Shown: piece after piece, positions 26,687-33,961 of the stretch
Layout: every line of letters starts with the position of its first letter
How positions within the stretch are numbered: position 1 is the stretch's first letter
Origin: Asanoa siamensis
GTDB taxonomy: Bacteria; Actinomycetota; Actinomycetes; Mycobacteriales; Micromonosporaceae
NCBI RefSeq assembly: GCF_016862555.1
Contig: NZ_BONE01000068.1
Span: 1-41,718, forward strand
DNA: 41,718 nt
Reading direction: 5' to 3'
Position numbers and translations under genes: made by a program
Notes under the pieces: model-generated
What the model was told of the DNA's origin: nothing
The model's database searches: none
The model's input: the letters and a program-made list of their open reading frames with translations, nothing else

Positions 26687-28170
26687 CCCAGGCGGTCGAC
26701 AATGTCGCGCTGCTGCCCGGCTATCTCGCCGCCGGCACCGCGGTGCTGGTGCTGCTGGCCGACCTGTTCGTCGCGCGCCGGTCGGTGACGCTGGCCGTCG
26801 CGGTGCTCGGCGCGCTGGCGACCGCCGCCGTCGCGATCCTCGTCGGCACGGGCGCCGACCGCGCGACGTTCTGCGTCGCGGACGGCTGCTCCTACCTCTT
26901 CGGCGGGCGATCGGCGCTGGTGGGCGCGGTGTTCGGGCTGCTGACGGCCGGCGTGCTCGGGCTGTCGGCACCGCTGCTGCGGGCCGGCGTCGCCCCAGCG
27001 GGCGAATACTGCTTCCTGCTCGCGTGCTCGATGACCGGCGGCGTGGTGCTGGGCGCGGCGGGCGACCTGATCACGCTGATCGTCGCGCTGGAAACCCTGA
27101 CCCTGCCCTTGTACGTGCTGGTCGGCATGCGCCGGCAGACCATGGAGAGTGCGGCGGCCGCGGTCACCTTCTTCGTGGTCAGCGTGGTGGCGACGGCGGT
27201 CTCGCTGCTCGGCGCCGCCCTGCTCTACGCGGTCACCGGGCGGCTGCACCTGACGGCGCTGGGGCCGGCGCTGACCGGCGACGTCTCGCTGGCGGGGGAG
27301 GCGCCCGTGCGGGCGCTGGACCTGCCGCTCACCTCGGTCGGCATCGCGCTGCTGGTGCTCGGGCTCGCGTTCAAGGTCGCGGCGGTGCCGTTCCACGCGT
27401 GGGCGCCGGCGACGTACGACGGCGCGCCGCTACCGGTCGCCGCGTACCTGTCGACGGCGTCGAAGCTGGGCGGCGTGGTGGCCATCCTGGCGGTGGTCAC
27501 GGTGGCGCTGCCGCCGACGGTGACGGGTCCGCTGCTGGCGACGCTGGCGGTGCTGACGATGACGGTCGGCAACCTGGTGGCGCTGCGGCAGATCCGGATG
27601 ACCCGGTTGCTGGCCTGGTCGTCCGTGGCGCAGGCCGGCTACATCCTGGCGCCGCTGGGCGCGCTGGCGCTTGCCTCGGGTCGCACGGGCCCGGCGTTCT
27701 CGACGGCGGTGACGGCGGCGGTCGCGTACACGGTTTTCTTCGTGGTCCTCGAACTGGCCGCCTTCGCGGCGGTGGTCGCGCTCCGCGAGCCGACGGCCGA
27801 CGGCGGCCGCATCGACTCGTACCGCGGCGCGGCCCGCCGCCATCGGTGGACCGGCGCGGCGCTGGCCCTGGCCCTGATCGGCCTGGCCGGCCTGCCGCCG
27901 GGGTTGGCGGGGCTGTTCGCGAAGGTCGCGGTGGTCCGCTCGCTGCTGACTGGTTCGTCCGGGTGGTTGGCGGTGCTGGTCGCGTTGAACGCGGTGATCG
28001 GTTTGGCTTACTACGTCCGCGTCGCGGCGCTGCTCTACGCGCCGGACCCCCTGGACCGGCCAGCCCGGGCGGTGCCCTGGCCGGTTGCGGGCGTTCTTCT
28101 TCTGGCGACGGGCTTCGCGATAGCGATCGGCTTCCTGCCCCAACTGGTCCTGGACTGGGCCTCCGGCTAG
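26683..28170 (+). CDS. nuoN: NADH-quinone oxidoreductase subunit N (NuoN)
   Basis: Third antiporter-like pump subunit, the one nearest NuoK. 495 residues, about 14 transmembrane helices. The key glutamate is E137 in IVALETLTLPLYVLVG and the helix-7 lysine lies in LAFKVAAVPFHAWAPATYDG. GTG 26683 overlaps the nuoM stop. It closes the nuoI-N run; the next gene starts 362 bp on and no clear terminator was found directly after the stop. Confidence 0.94.
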   Translation: MTQAVDNVALLPGYLAAGTAVLVLLADLFVARRSVTLAVAVLGALATAAVAILVGTGADRATFCVADGCSYLFGGRSALVGAVFGLLTAGVLGLSAPLLRAGVAPAGEYCFLLACSMTGGVVLGAAGDLITLIVALETLTLPLYVLVGMRRQTMESAAAAVTFFVVSVVATAVSLLGAALLYAVTGRLHLTALGPALTGDVSLAGEAPVRALDLPLTSVGIALLVLGLAFKVAAVPFHAWAPATYDGAPLPVAAYLSTASKLGGVVAILAVVTVALPPTVTGPLLATLAVLTMTVGNLVALRQIRMTRLLAWSSVAQAGYILAPLGALALASGRTGPAFSTAVTAAVAYTVFFVVLELAAFAAVVALREPTADGGRIDSYRGAARRHRWTGAALALALIGLAGLPPGLAGLFAKVAVVRSLLTGSSGWLAVLVALNAVIGLAYYVRVAALLYAPDPLDRPARAVPWPVAGVLLLATGFAIAIGFLPQLVLDWASG

Positions 28171-28532
28171 CCGAAACCGACGGGCGCACCGGCGATCGCG
28201 CGACGCGCCCGCTGATCTCGAACGTCGCCGCCGCCCTACAGCGCCCCGCGTAGCCGACCAGCTGCGGCAGTCCGGAATGTCGTGGTGTGCCGGTTCTGGT
28301 TGTGACGGTGACCCGGGGCGGGCCTGGCAGCGGAGCGAAGCGGAGCGGTGTCCGGCGGGAGCGACGGTCCGGACCACCGCGAACCCGGGAAATTTGTCAG
28401 TCTTTATCGCTCTTTGAAGGCTTTCTCGCGTTGATCTTCAGCTTATTCACAGCGCACCCGGGCATGGTCGGTGGACAGGGGACGTTGCACTGGTCAGCGG
28501 GTTCCCCACCCGCGTTCTGAAGGAGGGACGCG
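28171..28532 (+). promoter_or_regulatory. nuoN-htpX spacer with probable htpX promoter region and leader hairpin
   Basis: 362 bp without a gene. The first ~200 bp are GC-rich with no feature seen. At 28388-28450 there is the most AT-rich stretch of the area (AAATTTGTCAG, CTTTATCGCTCTTTGAAGG, TTGATCTTCAGCTTATTC), a plausible promoter, but no -35/-10 pair at standard spacing stands out. GCGGGT (28497-28502) and ACCCGC (28508-28513) form a 6-bp hairpin just before the strong AAGGAGGG at 28520-28527, where it could affect ribosome access. Confidence 0.4.
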
Positions 28533-29420
28533 TTGCACAGGCATTACAACGGCCTCAAGACGGCCGCGCTACTTGGCCTGCTCACAGCGCTCATTCTTGG
28601 CATCGGCTTCGCGGTTGCCGGCACGTCCGGCCTGATCATCGCGCTGATCATCTCGCTGCTGATGAACGGTGCCAGTTACTTCTGGTCCGACAAGATCGCT
28701 TTGCGGTCGATGCGGGCCCGGCCGGTCAGCGAGGCCGAGTTCCCCGCGCTCTACCAGATGGTGCGGGAACTGGCCGCCGACGCCCGGCAGCCCATGCCCC
28801 AGCTCTACGTGAGCCCCACCATGCAGCCCAACGCGTTCGCGACGGGGCGTAGCCCCAAGCACGCCGCGGTGGCTGTCACGACCGGCATCACGCAGATCCT
28901 CGACTACCGCGAGTTGCGGGCGGTGATCGGCCACGAGCTGTCGCACGTCTACAACCGCGACATCCTGATCTCCAGCGTGGCGGCGGCGATCAGCGGCATG
29001 ATCACCTTCATCGCCTACCTCGCGTGGTTCCTGCCGATCGGTGGCGGTGACGACGACGACGCCCCGAACCCGGCGGTGTTCCTGGCCATGCTGATCCTCG
29101 GCCCGTTCGCGGCGTCGATCATCCAGCTCGCGATCAGCCGCAACCGGGAGTACCAGGCCGACGCCTCCGGCGCCGCGCTCAGCCGCGACCCGCTGGCCCT
29201 GGCCAGTGCGCTCCGGAAGATCGACGCCGGCGCCAGGCAGATGCCGCTGCCGGCCGACAACCAGTACACCCGGACCGCGCACCTCATGATCGCCAACCCG
29301 CTGAGCGGTGCGGGCCTGGCCAAGCTGTTCTCCACCCACCCGCCGATGGCCGACCGGGTCCGCCGGCTGGAGGAGATGGCCCGCAACCCGCGTGAGGTCG
29401 GGCCGGTGCAGTTCCAGTAA
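28533..29420 (+). CDS. htpX: Membrane zinc metalloprotease HtpX
   Basis: Inner-membrane M48-family protease involved in turnover of misfolded membrane proteins under stress. 295 residues. Two N-terminal helices (about 12-46), zinc motif HELSH at 134-138 with E135 catalytic, third ligand E206 in NREYQAD, and two further hydrophobic segments (144-170, 180-200) separated by an acidic GGGDDDD turn. The TTG start at 28533 is fixed by AAGGAGGG 5 nt upstream; no ATG competes. A large hairpin follows the stop. Confidence 0.93.
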   Translation: MHRHYNGLKTAALLGLLTALILGIGFAVAGTSGLIIALIISLLMNGASYFWSDKIALRSMRARPVSEAEFPALYQMVRELAADARQPMPQLYVSPTMQPNAFATGRSPKHAAVAVTTGITQILDYRELRAVIGHELSHVYNRDILISSVAAAISGMITFIAYLAWFLPIGGGDDDDAPNPAVFLAMLILGPFAASIIQLAISRNREYQADASGAALSRDPLALASALRKIDAGARQMPLPADNQYTRTAHLMIANPLSGAGLAKLFSTHPPMADRVRRLEEMARNPREVGPVQFQ

Positions 29421-29489
29421 CCCTGTAATCAATTAGGCCGGAAGACCAGTCGACCGTTAGGTTCGGCTGGTCTTCCGGTCGTTACAGGG
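29421..29489 (+). terminator. Large nested hairpin between htpX and the MFS gene
   Basis: Outer arms CCCTGTAA (29421-29428) and TTACAGGG (29482-29489) enclose inner arms CCGGAAGACCAG (29438-29449) and CTGGTCTTCCGG (29467-29478), all perfect. The hairpin starts directly after the htpX stop and ends 9 bp before the GTG of the next gene, covering its ribosome site. It may terminate htpX transcription or gate the MFS gene. Confidence 0.65.
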
Positions 29490-29498
29490 GGTTGACGG

Positions 29499-30758
29499 GT
29501 GGCCGCGCTCCGGCAATATCTGGTGGTCTGGCGGATCCCGGGCGCGCCAGCGCTGTTCGTCTTCGGCATCATCGGCCGGCTGGGCATCGGCATGACCCCG
29601 CTGGCCCTGCTGCTCCTGGTCGAGGACGTGACCGGCCGCTACTCGCTGGCCGGCGTCGCGGGCGGCATCTACGCGGTCGCCGGCGCGGTGCTCAGCCCGT
29701 TGGCCGGGCGCATCGCCGACCGGATCGGCCCGACACCCGTGCTGCTGGTCACCGGCGTTGCGCATCCGCTGGCCCTGCTCGCCCTCGTGCTCGCGCACTC
29801 CCGCGGGCTCGCGGTGATCTACGCGGCCACCGCGGTGGCCGGCGCGACCTTCCCACCGCTGACGGCCGCACTGCGCGGCGCGTGGCACGACGTGACGGCG
29901 CCGTCGACCGGCCGGTACGCGCTGCGCAACCTCGCGCTCGCCGCCGAGACCGCGCTGTTCGAGCTCGTCTTCGTGTTGGGCCCCCTGCTCGTCTCTGGTT
30001 TCCTGCTGTTCGGCGACCCGACCTCGGCCCTGCTCGGCGCCGGCGGCGTCACCCTGGTCGGCACGCTCGCGGTGGCGCTGGGCAAGGTCATGCGCGGCTG
30101 GCAGCCCCACCCGCCGTCGGCGCACGCCAAGGGCTTCGGCCCGCTCGGCGTCGCCGGCTTCCTGCCGCTGCTGGTCTGCGTCTTCGGCCTGGGCACGGCG
30201 TTCGGCGCGACGGGCGTGACGGTCCCGGCTTTCGCCACGGCGGAGGGCGTCGCGGACCCGGACGGCCTGGCCGGCGTACTCCTCGCGGTCTGGGCGGTAG
30301 GCAGCGCCGTCGGCGGCTTCTGGTTCGGCACACGGCGCCTGGCGGACAACATGACCCGCCAGTTCGCGGTCCTGCTGGCGCTGCTGTCGGGCACGTTCGC
30401 GGTCTTCGCCCTGATGCCGTCCCCGCTGTGGCTGGGCATCGCCCTGGTCTTCGGCGGCGTGGTGATCGCCCCGGGTTTGACGGTCGAGAACACGATGGTC
30501 GGCCGGATCGCGCCGGCGTCGATGCTCAACGAGGCTTATACGTGGATCGTCACCGTGTCGGTGGCGGCGTCGGCGGTCGGGGGCGCGGTCGCGGGCTGGC
30601 TCGTCGACAGGGCGGGCGTGCCGTGGGCCTTCATCTTCGCGGGGGTGGCGGTGGCGGTGGGGGCGCTGGTGGCGGCTCCTGCGCGAGGGCCGATCGCACG
30701 AGCGGAAAAGACGGCGGCGGTACGGCTGGAAGGTGCACTGGAACCCGAGGCGGTCTGA
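29499..30758 (+). CDS. MFS transporter (drug-efflux-like)
   Basis: 419-residue polytopic membrane protein with about 12 transmembrane helices. The cytoplasmic motif-A region reads [15 protein letters not shown] after helix 2, as in 12-TM exporters. There is no signature that identifies a substrate; multidrug or metabolite export is the usual role. GTG 29499 is preceded by GGGGG at 29486-29491, which lies in the right arm of the large hairpin, so translation may depend on that structure. The last ~25 residues are a soluble tail. Confidence 0.87.
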   Translation: MAALRQYLVVWRIPGAPALFVFGIIGRLGIGMTPLALLLLVEDVTGRYSLAGVAGGIYAVAGAVLSPLAGRIADRIGPTPVLLVTGVAHPLALLALVLAHSRGLAVIYAATAVAGATFPPLTAALRGAWHDVTAPSTGRYALRNLALAAETALFELVFVLGPLLVSGFLLFGDPTSALLGAGGVTLVGTLAVALGKVMRGWQPHPPSAHAKGFGPLGVAGFLPLLVCVFGLGTAFGATGVTVPAFATAEGVADPDGLAGVLLAVWAVGSAVGGFWFGTRRLADNMTRQFAVLLALLSGTFAVFALMPSPLWLGIALVFGGVVIAPGLTVENTMVGRIAPASMLNEAYTWIVTVSVAASAVGGAVAGWLVDRAGVPWAFIFAGVAVAVGALVAAPARGPIARAEKTAAVRLEGALEPEAV

Positions 30759-31629
30759 GGTGGCCCGGGCTTCCGGTCTTCGGTGAGCACCTTCGACCCG
30801 GTCGATTCACGGGTGGGTGCCGCGCGTCGAACGGGTTCGCGGTTCGGTGGGTCGGAGGTTGTTCGGTCCGGGGTGGGTGTGCCGCGCCGCGAGAAGCGGC
30901 GGGCGGCGGCCGGGTTACCGGTTGCGGGTCCTGCTTCGAGTGTGCCGGCGGGCGGCGGTCGGGTTCCGCGCAGGGTGCGTCGGACGGCGGTTGGCTTAGC
31001 GCGGGCGAACGGCTCCTCGAAGGCCAGGTCGATCGTCACGTCGGACGGCTCCTGGGCAGAGACGAGTGCTGGCGGGTGCGTAGATCGCGGCGGGGTCCGC
31101 GGTGGTATGCCGCGCTGACGGAAGCCTCGGACGGCGGCAGGGTCCGCGACCGGGTACGTCGGTCGGCGGCTGGATCCGGGGCGGCATGCGGCGCTGAGGG
31201 GATCGGCGGACGGGGGCGGGGTCCGCGGGGGGTGTACTGCTCGAGGGAAGCGGTGGACGGCGGCCGCTTTAGCGCGGCGTGCGTGGGACGACGGCCGAGG
31301 CTCGCAGCGGCTGCGCCGCGCCGAGGGAAGCGGCAGACGGAGGCCGAGTTCGCGGTGGGTGCGGCGGCGGCCCGTTGGCGGTGGGTGTTGCTTCGACGGC
31401 GCGCCAGCGGCCGCTTTCGGGGTTAGGAAACCGGCGAAGGGGCGCGTGGGACGGCGGCCAGCTCCGCAGTGGCTGCGCCGCGCAGAGAGAGGCGGCGGAC
31501 GGCGGCCGGGTCCGCGGTGGCTGCGCCGCGCCGAAAAAAGCGGCGGCCGGGTCCGTGGTCGGTGCGCCGCGCCGGAAGGTCTCGGTCAGTGGGCGGGCCG
31601 GATGGCCCGCCCGTGCTGGCCGCGACCGT
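30759..31629. repeat. Degenerate ~48-bp GC-rich repeat field without a credible gene
   Basis: 871 bp between the MFS gene and yajQ. The clearest units have GACGGCGGCC at 31450 and 31498 (48 bp apart), then the same block shortened by 7 bp at about 31542; each continues with a TCCGCGGTGG-like stretch, TGCGCCGCG and a purine run (AGAGAGAG, GAAAAAA). Related, more decayed units can be traced back to about 30880 (for example GCGGGCGGCGGCCGGG at 30897 and GACGGCGGCCGC at 31257). Several frames stay open because stops are rare in such DNA, and one plus frame repeats CAAPREAADGGRV. No start with a ribosome site or coding-type codon bias supports a gene. Confidence 0.7.
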
Positions 31630-32127
31630 TCAGCGGTAGTTCGTGAACTGCAGCGCCACCCCGAAGTCCCCAGACTTCAGCAACGTGATGACCGCCTGCA
31701 GGTCGTCCTTCTTCTTGCCCGTCACCCGTAGCTGGTCGCCCTGGATCTGCGCCTGGACCCCCTTCGGGCCCTCGTCGCGGATCTTCTTGCTGATCGCCTT
31801 CGCCTTCTCGGTGTCGATGCCCTGGATGATCTTGGCGTCGATCTTGTAGGTCTTGCCCGAGGAGCGCGGCTCGCCCGCGTCCAGCGCCTTCAGCGAGATG
31901 TTGCGCTTGACCAGCTTGTCCTTGAAGACGTCGAGCGCGGCCTTGACCCGCTCCTCGGTCTCCGCGGTCAGGTTGACGGGGCTCTCGCCACCCGACCAGC
32001 TGATCTCCGCGCCGGTGCCACGGAAGTCGAAACGGGTCGCAAGCTCCTTCTCCGTCTGGCGTACGGCGTTGTCGACCTCCTGCTGGTCGACCTTGCTGAC
32101 GACGTCGAAGGACGGGTTCGCTGCCAT
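31630..32127 (-). CDS. yajQ: YajQ family cyclic-di-GMP/nucleotide-binding protein
   Basis: 165-residue cytosolic protein with two ferredoxin-like (RRM-like) domains. The family begins [10 protein letters not shown] and ends [14 protein letters not shown], both present; [13 protein letters not shown] and [15 protein letters not shown] mark the two domains. Members bind nucleic acid or nucleotides, and some have been shown to bind cyclic di-GMP. ATG 32127 is chosen because AGGAG stands 7 nt before it; ATG 32133 would be only 1 nt from that site. The 3' end adjoins the repeat field. Note the cyclic-di-GMP enzyme at 33962, although a functional link is speculative. Confidence 0.93.
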   Translation of the reverse strand: MAANPSFDVVSKVDQQEVDNAVRQTEKELATRFDFRGTGAEISWSGGESPVNLTAETEERVKAALDVFKDKLVKRNISLKALDAGEPRSSGKTYKIDAKIIQGIDTEKAKAISKKIRDEGPKGVQAQIQGDQLRVTGKKKDDLQAVITLLKSGDFGVALQFTNYR

Positions 32128-32161
32128 GATCATGCTCCTGCGTCGGTGCGGTGTTCTGGCG

Positions 32162-32192
32162 ATGTCCACGGCCGGCACGGCGGCGTGGACAT
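32162..32192. promoter_or_regulatory. 9-bp dyad upstream of yajQ and tRNA-Tyr
   Basis: ATGTCCACG (32162-32170) and CGTGGACAT (32184-32192) are perfect inverted repeats with a 13-bp centre. They lie between yajQ (leftward) and tRNA-Tyr (rightward), a position suited to an operator, but no known binding protein can be named. Confidence 0.4.
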
Positions 32193-32275
32193 GCCGACCG
32201 TACCCGGTTGCGTTCCGGACCGGTGCTACCGCTATCCTTGCTTCCGCTGCCGCATCCGATGTGGCGGCACGCCCT

Positions 32276-32356
32276 GGCGGGTTGCCCGAGCGGCCAATGG
32301 GAGCGGACTGTAAATCCGTCGCGAAAGCTACAGAGGTTCGAATCCTCTACCCGCCA
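32276..32356 (+). tRNA. tRNA-Tyr (GTA)
   Basis: Class II tRNA of 81 nt with a long variable arm. Acceptor strands GGCGGGT (32276-32282) and ACCCGCC (32349-32355), anticodon GTA at 32310-32312 inside GGACTGTAAATCC, T-arm AGAGGTTCGAATCCTCT, discriminator A, and CCA encoded at 32357-32359. It decodes tyrosine codons TAC/TAT. A terminator-like hairpin follows at 32371. Confidence 0.97.
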
Positions 32357-32370
32357 CCAGTAGTGAATGA

Positions 32371-32396
32371 GGCCCCTGCCGAATACGGCAGGGGCC
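32371..32396 (+). terminator. Terminator after tRNA-Tyr
   Basis: Perfect 11-bp stem, 32371-32381 with 32386-32396, loop AATA, followed by AAATTT. It ends 70 bp before the VOC gene. Confidence 0.8.
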
Positions 32397-32466
32397 AAAT
32401 TTCATGAAGGGCAATTATCGTCGCCGAAAAAGTGCGTTGTGAAAAATTCCGTGCCAGGCTGAGCGG

Positions 32467-32892
32467 ATGAACGCACCCGTTCCGAGTCAGGTCAATCTTC
32501 TGGTGCGCGACCTGACCGCGAGTCTCGCGTTCTATCGATTGTTGGGCTGGGCCGGCGAGCCGACCGGGCCGCACGTCGAGTTCGCGTTCCCCAACGGCCT
32601 GACGGTCGAGCTCGACGAGGCCGCCTCGGTCCGGCGCTGGAACAGCGGCTCCCCGCCACCACAGCCCGGCAGCGGGGTGATCGGCACCCGGCTCGGCAGC
32701 CGCGCCGAGGTCGACGCGCTCTGGCAGAAGATCATCGACGCCGGGTACGAGAGCCGTCAGGCGCCCTTCGACGCGTTCTGGGGTTCCCGGTACGCGATCG
32801 TCGCGGACCCCGACGGGCACCAGATCGGCCTGATGAGCCCCGCCGACGACGCGCACCGGCATTGGGCGCCCCGGGACGCGCCCAACGCCTAA
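32467..32892 (+). CDS. VOC superfamily protein (glyoxalase/bleomycin-resistance-like)
   Basis: 141-residue protein with the paired beta-alpha-beta-beta-beta modules of the vicinal-oxygen-chelate fold. It begins VNLLVRDLTASLAFYRLLGW and ends with AFWGSRYAIVADPDGHQIGLMSP, the standard first and last modules. Possible metal ligands are E-rich positions such as E45 and the histidine in DPDGHQI, but the set cannot be confirmed. The family includes lyases, dioxygenases and antibiotic-binding proteins; the activity is unknown here. ATG 32467 has no strong ribosome site. It lies alone between tRNA-Tyr and the convergent HEAT-like gene. Confidence 0.85.
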   Translation: MNAPVPSQVNLLVRDLTASLAFYRLLGWAGEPTGPHVEFAFPNGLTVELDEAASVRRWNSGSPPPQPGSGVIGTRLGSRAEVDALWQKIIDAGYESRQAPFDAFWGSRYAIVADPDGHQIGLMSPADDAHRHWAPRDAPNA

Positions 32893-33049
32893 CCAACGCG
32901 TACCCAACGCGGCCGGCGCAGGATCGCAGACAGGTGCCAGCGGGCTGGACGACCATCACGGACAATCCGGACCAGGGCGCCTCCGGCGATGCACGATCCG
33001 CAAGAACAAGCATGTCCCCACTATCTAGATCAAAGCCCGCCGTCGGGCA

Positions 33050-33553
33050 TCAGGCGCCCGCAGCGGTCAGTCCGACCACGGCGCGGTGCGCGGCTGCCCG
33101 TACCCGAGGCACCGGATCGGTCCGTAAAACGGTGACCGCCGCCAACGCGTCGCCGACCAGATGACGGGCGACCACCTTCGCGGCCAGTTCACGCACCCGC
33201 CACGCAGGGTCATGCAGGGCGGCCACGATCGCGGTCGTCGCCCTGGGGTCCCAGGCCCACAACAGCCCCCGCGCGGCCCACACGCGGACCCAGTACCAGC
33301 GGGAAGAGCCCGGACCACCCTCGGACGGATCGAGCGCCCACGATGCGGCCGGCCCGCCCAACACCACGATGAGTTGCACGTCGCCGTCACCGGCACCCTC
33401 GAGCAGGGCGACGCAGCCATCCACGACGGCGGTGTGCCCACGGCGGGCGCATTCCGCGAGCACCCGGGCTCGAGGCGGCGGCGCATCCACCGTCCGGCGC
33501 TGTTCGGTCACCTTGCGATTGTCTGCCGTTCCCCGGATCGGTTGGCGTTCCAT
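33050..33553 (-). CDS. HEAT-repeat-like protein
   Basis: About 167 residues, soluble, alpha-helical. The C-terminal half shows HEAT-type helix pairs (TTAIVAALHDPAWRVRELAAKVVARHL, then AVTVLRTDPVPRVRAAAHRAVVGL); the first part has ARVLAECARRGHTAVVDGCVALLEG. Such repeats usually mediate protein binding and no catalytic residue is evident. ATG 33553 was chosen as the first methionine giving a compact protein; the frame stays open further upstream to 33766 in less coding-like sequence, so the start is uncertain. It faces the exported-peptide gene across about 170 bp. Confidence 0.65.
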   Translation of the reverse strand: MERQPIRGTADNRKVTEQRRTVDAPPPRARVLAECARRGHTAVVDGCVALLEGAGDGDVQLIVVLGGPAASWALDPSEGGPGSSRWYWVRVWAARGLLWAWDPRATTAIVAALHDPAWRVRELAAKVVARHLVGDALAAVTVLRTDPVPRVRAAAHRAVVGLTAAGA

Positions 33554-33722
33554 TGGACAAATGCGACCGACCAAAGCCCCCGCTAAGGTGGGCCTCATAC
33601 GATTGGTTGGGTTTGCACGTGCCGTTGGTTCGGGCCCGGCGTGATGCCCTGTGCGTCGCCATGCATGATGTGGCACCATCTTCTTACTCAACACGCCCCA
33701 CCCCTGTGACAGGAGCAATTGG

Positions 33723-33920
33723 ATGCGCGCACGCTTGTTCGGCCGCTGGGTCGGCCGGGCCGCCATCTTCGCCGTCCTCGGCTTCGGCGCCCTGGTCGCC
33801 GGTGGAGTGGCGTCAGCCTCTGCCTACATCGACAACCAGCAGGTCGACTCGGTGGGTTCCACGATCAGCGAGTCGTTCGGCGAGAGTGCAGTTCAAGCGT
33901 TTGGTTTCGACTGGAACTGA
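33723..33920 (+). CDS. Small exported peptide precursor of unknown function
   Basis: 65 residues. A basic N-terminus (MRARLFGRWVGR), a hydrophobic core (about 13-30) and an A-x-A type cleavage region (ASASA, 30-34) make a good signal peptide, leaving a mature chain of about 31 residues that is acidic and ends in QAFGFDWN. No cysteines, so it is neither a lipoprotein nor a disulfide peptide. AGGAG stands about 9 nt before ATG 33723, supporting translation. It precedes the GGDEF-EAL gene by 41 bp on the same strand, so cotranscription is likely. I recognise no family; a signal, a bacteriocin-like peptide or a single-pass membrane regulator are all possible. Confidence 0.7.
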   Translation: MRARLFGRWVGRAAIFAVLGFGALVAGGVASASAYIDNQQVDSVGSTISESFGESAVQAFGFDWN

Positions 33921-33961
33921 TCAGGTTCCAGCCCGATGGCGGAGGGTGAAGGCACGGGCCA

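Noticed and set aside
30759-31426. Continuation of a plus-strand open frame from inside the MFS gene into the repeat field
   Set aside because: It is out of register with the MFS protein, lacks a start with a ribosome site, and is low-complexity Gly/Arg/Ala sequence.
31443-31600. 48-bp repeats as a CRISPR array
   Set aside because: Units are directly adjoining and decayed, without unique spacers, and no cas genes are present.
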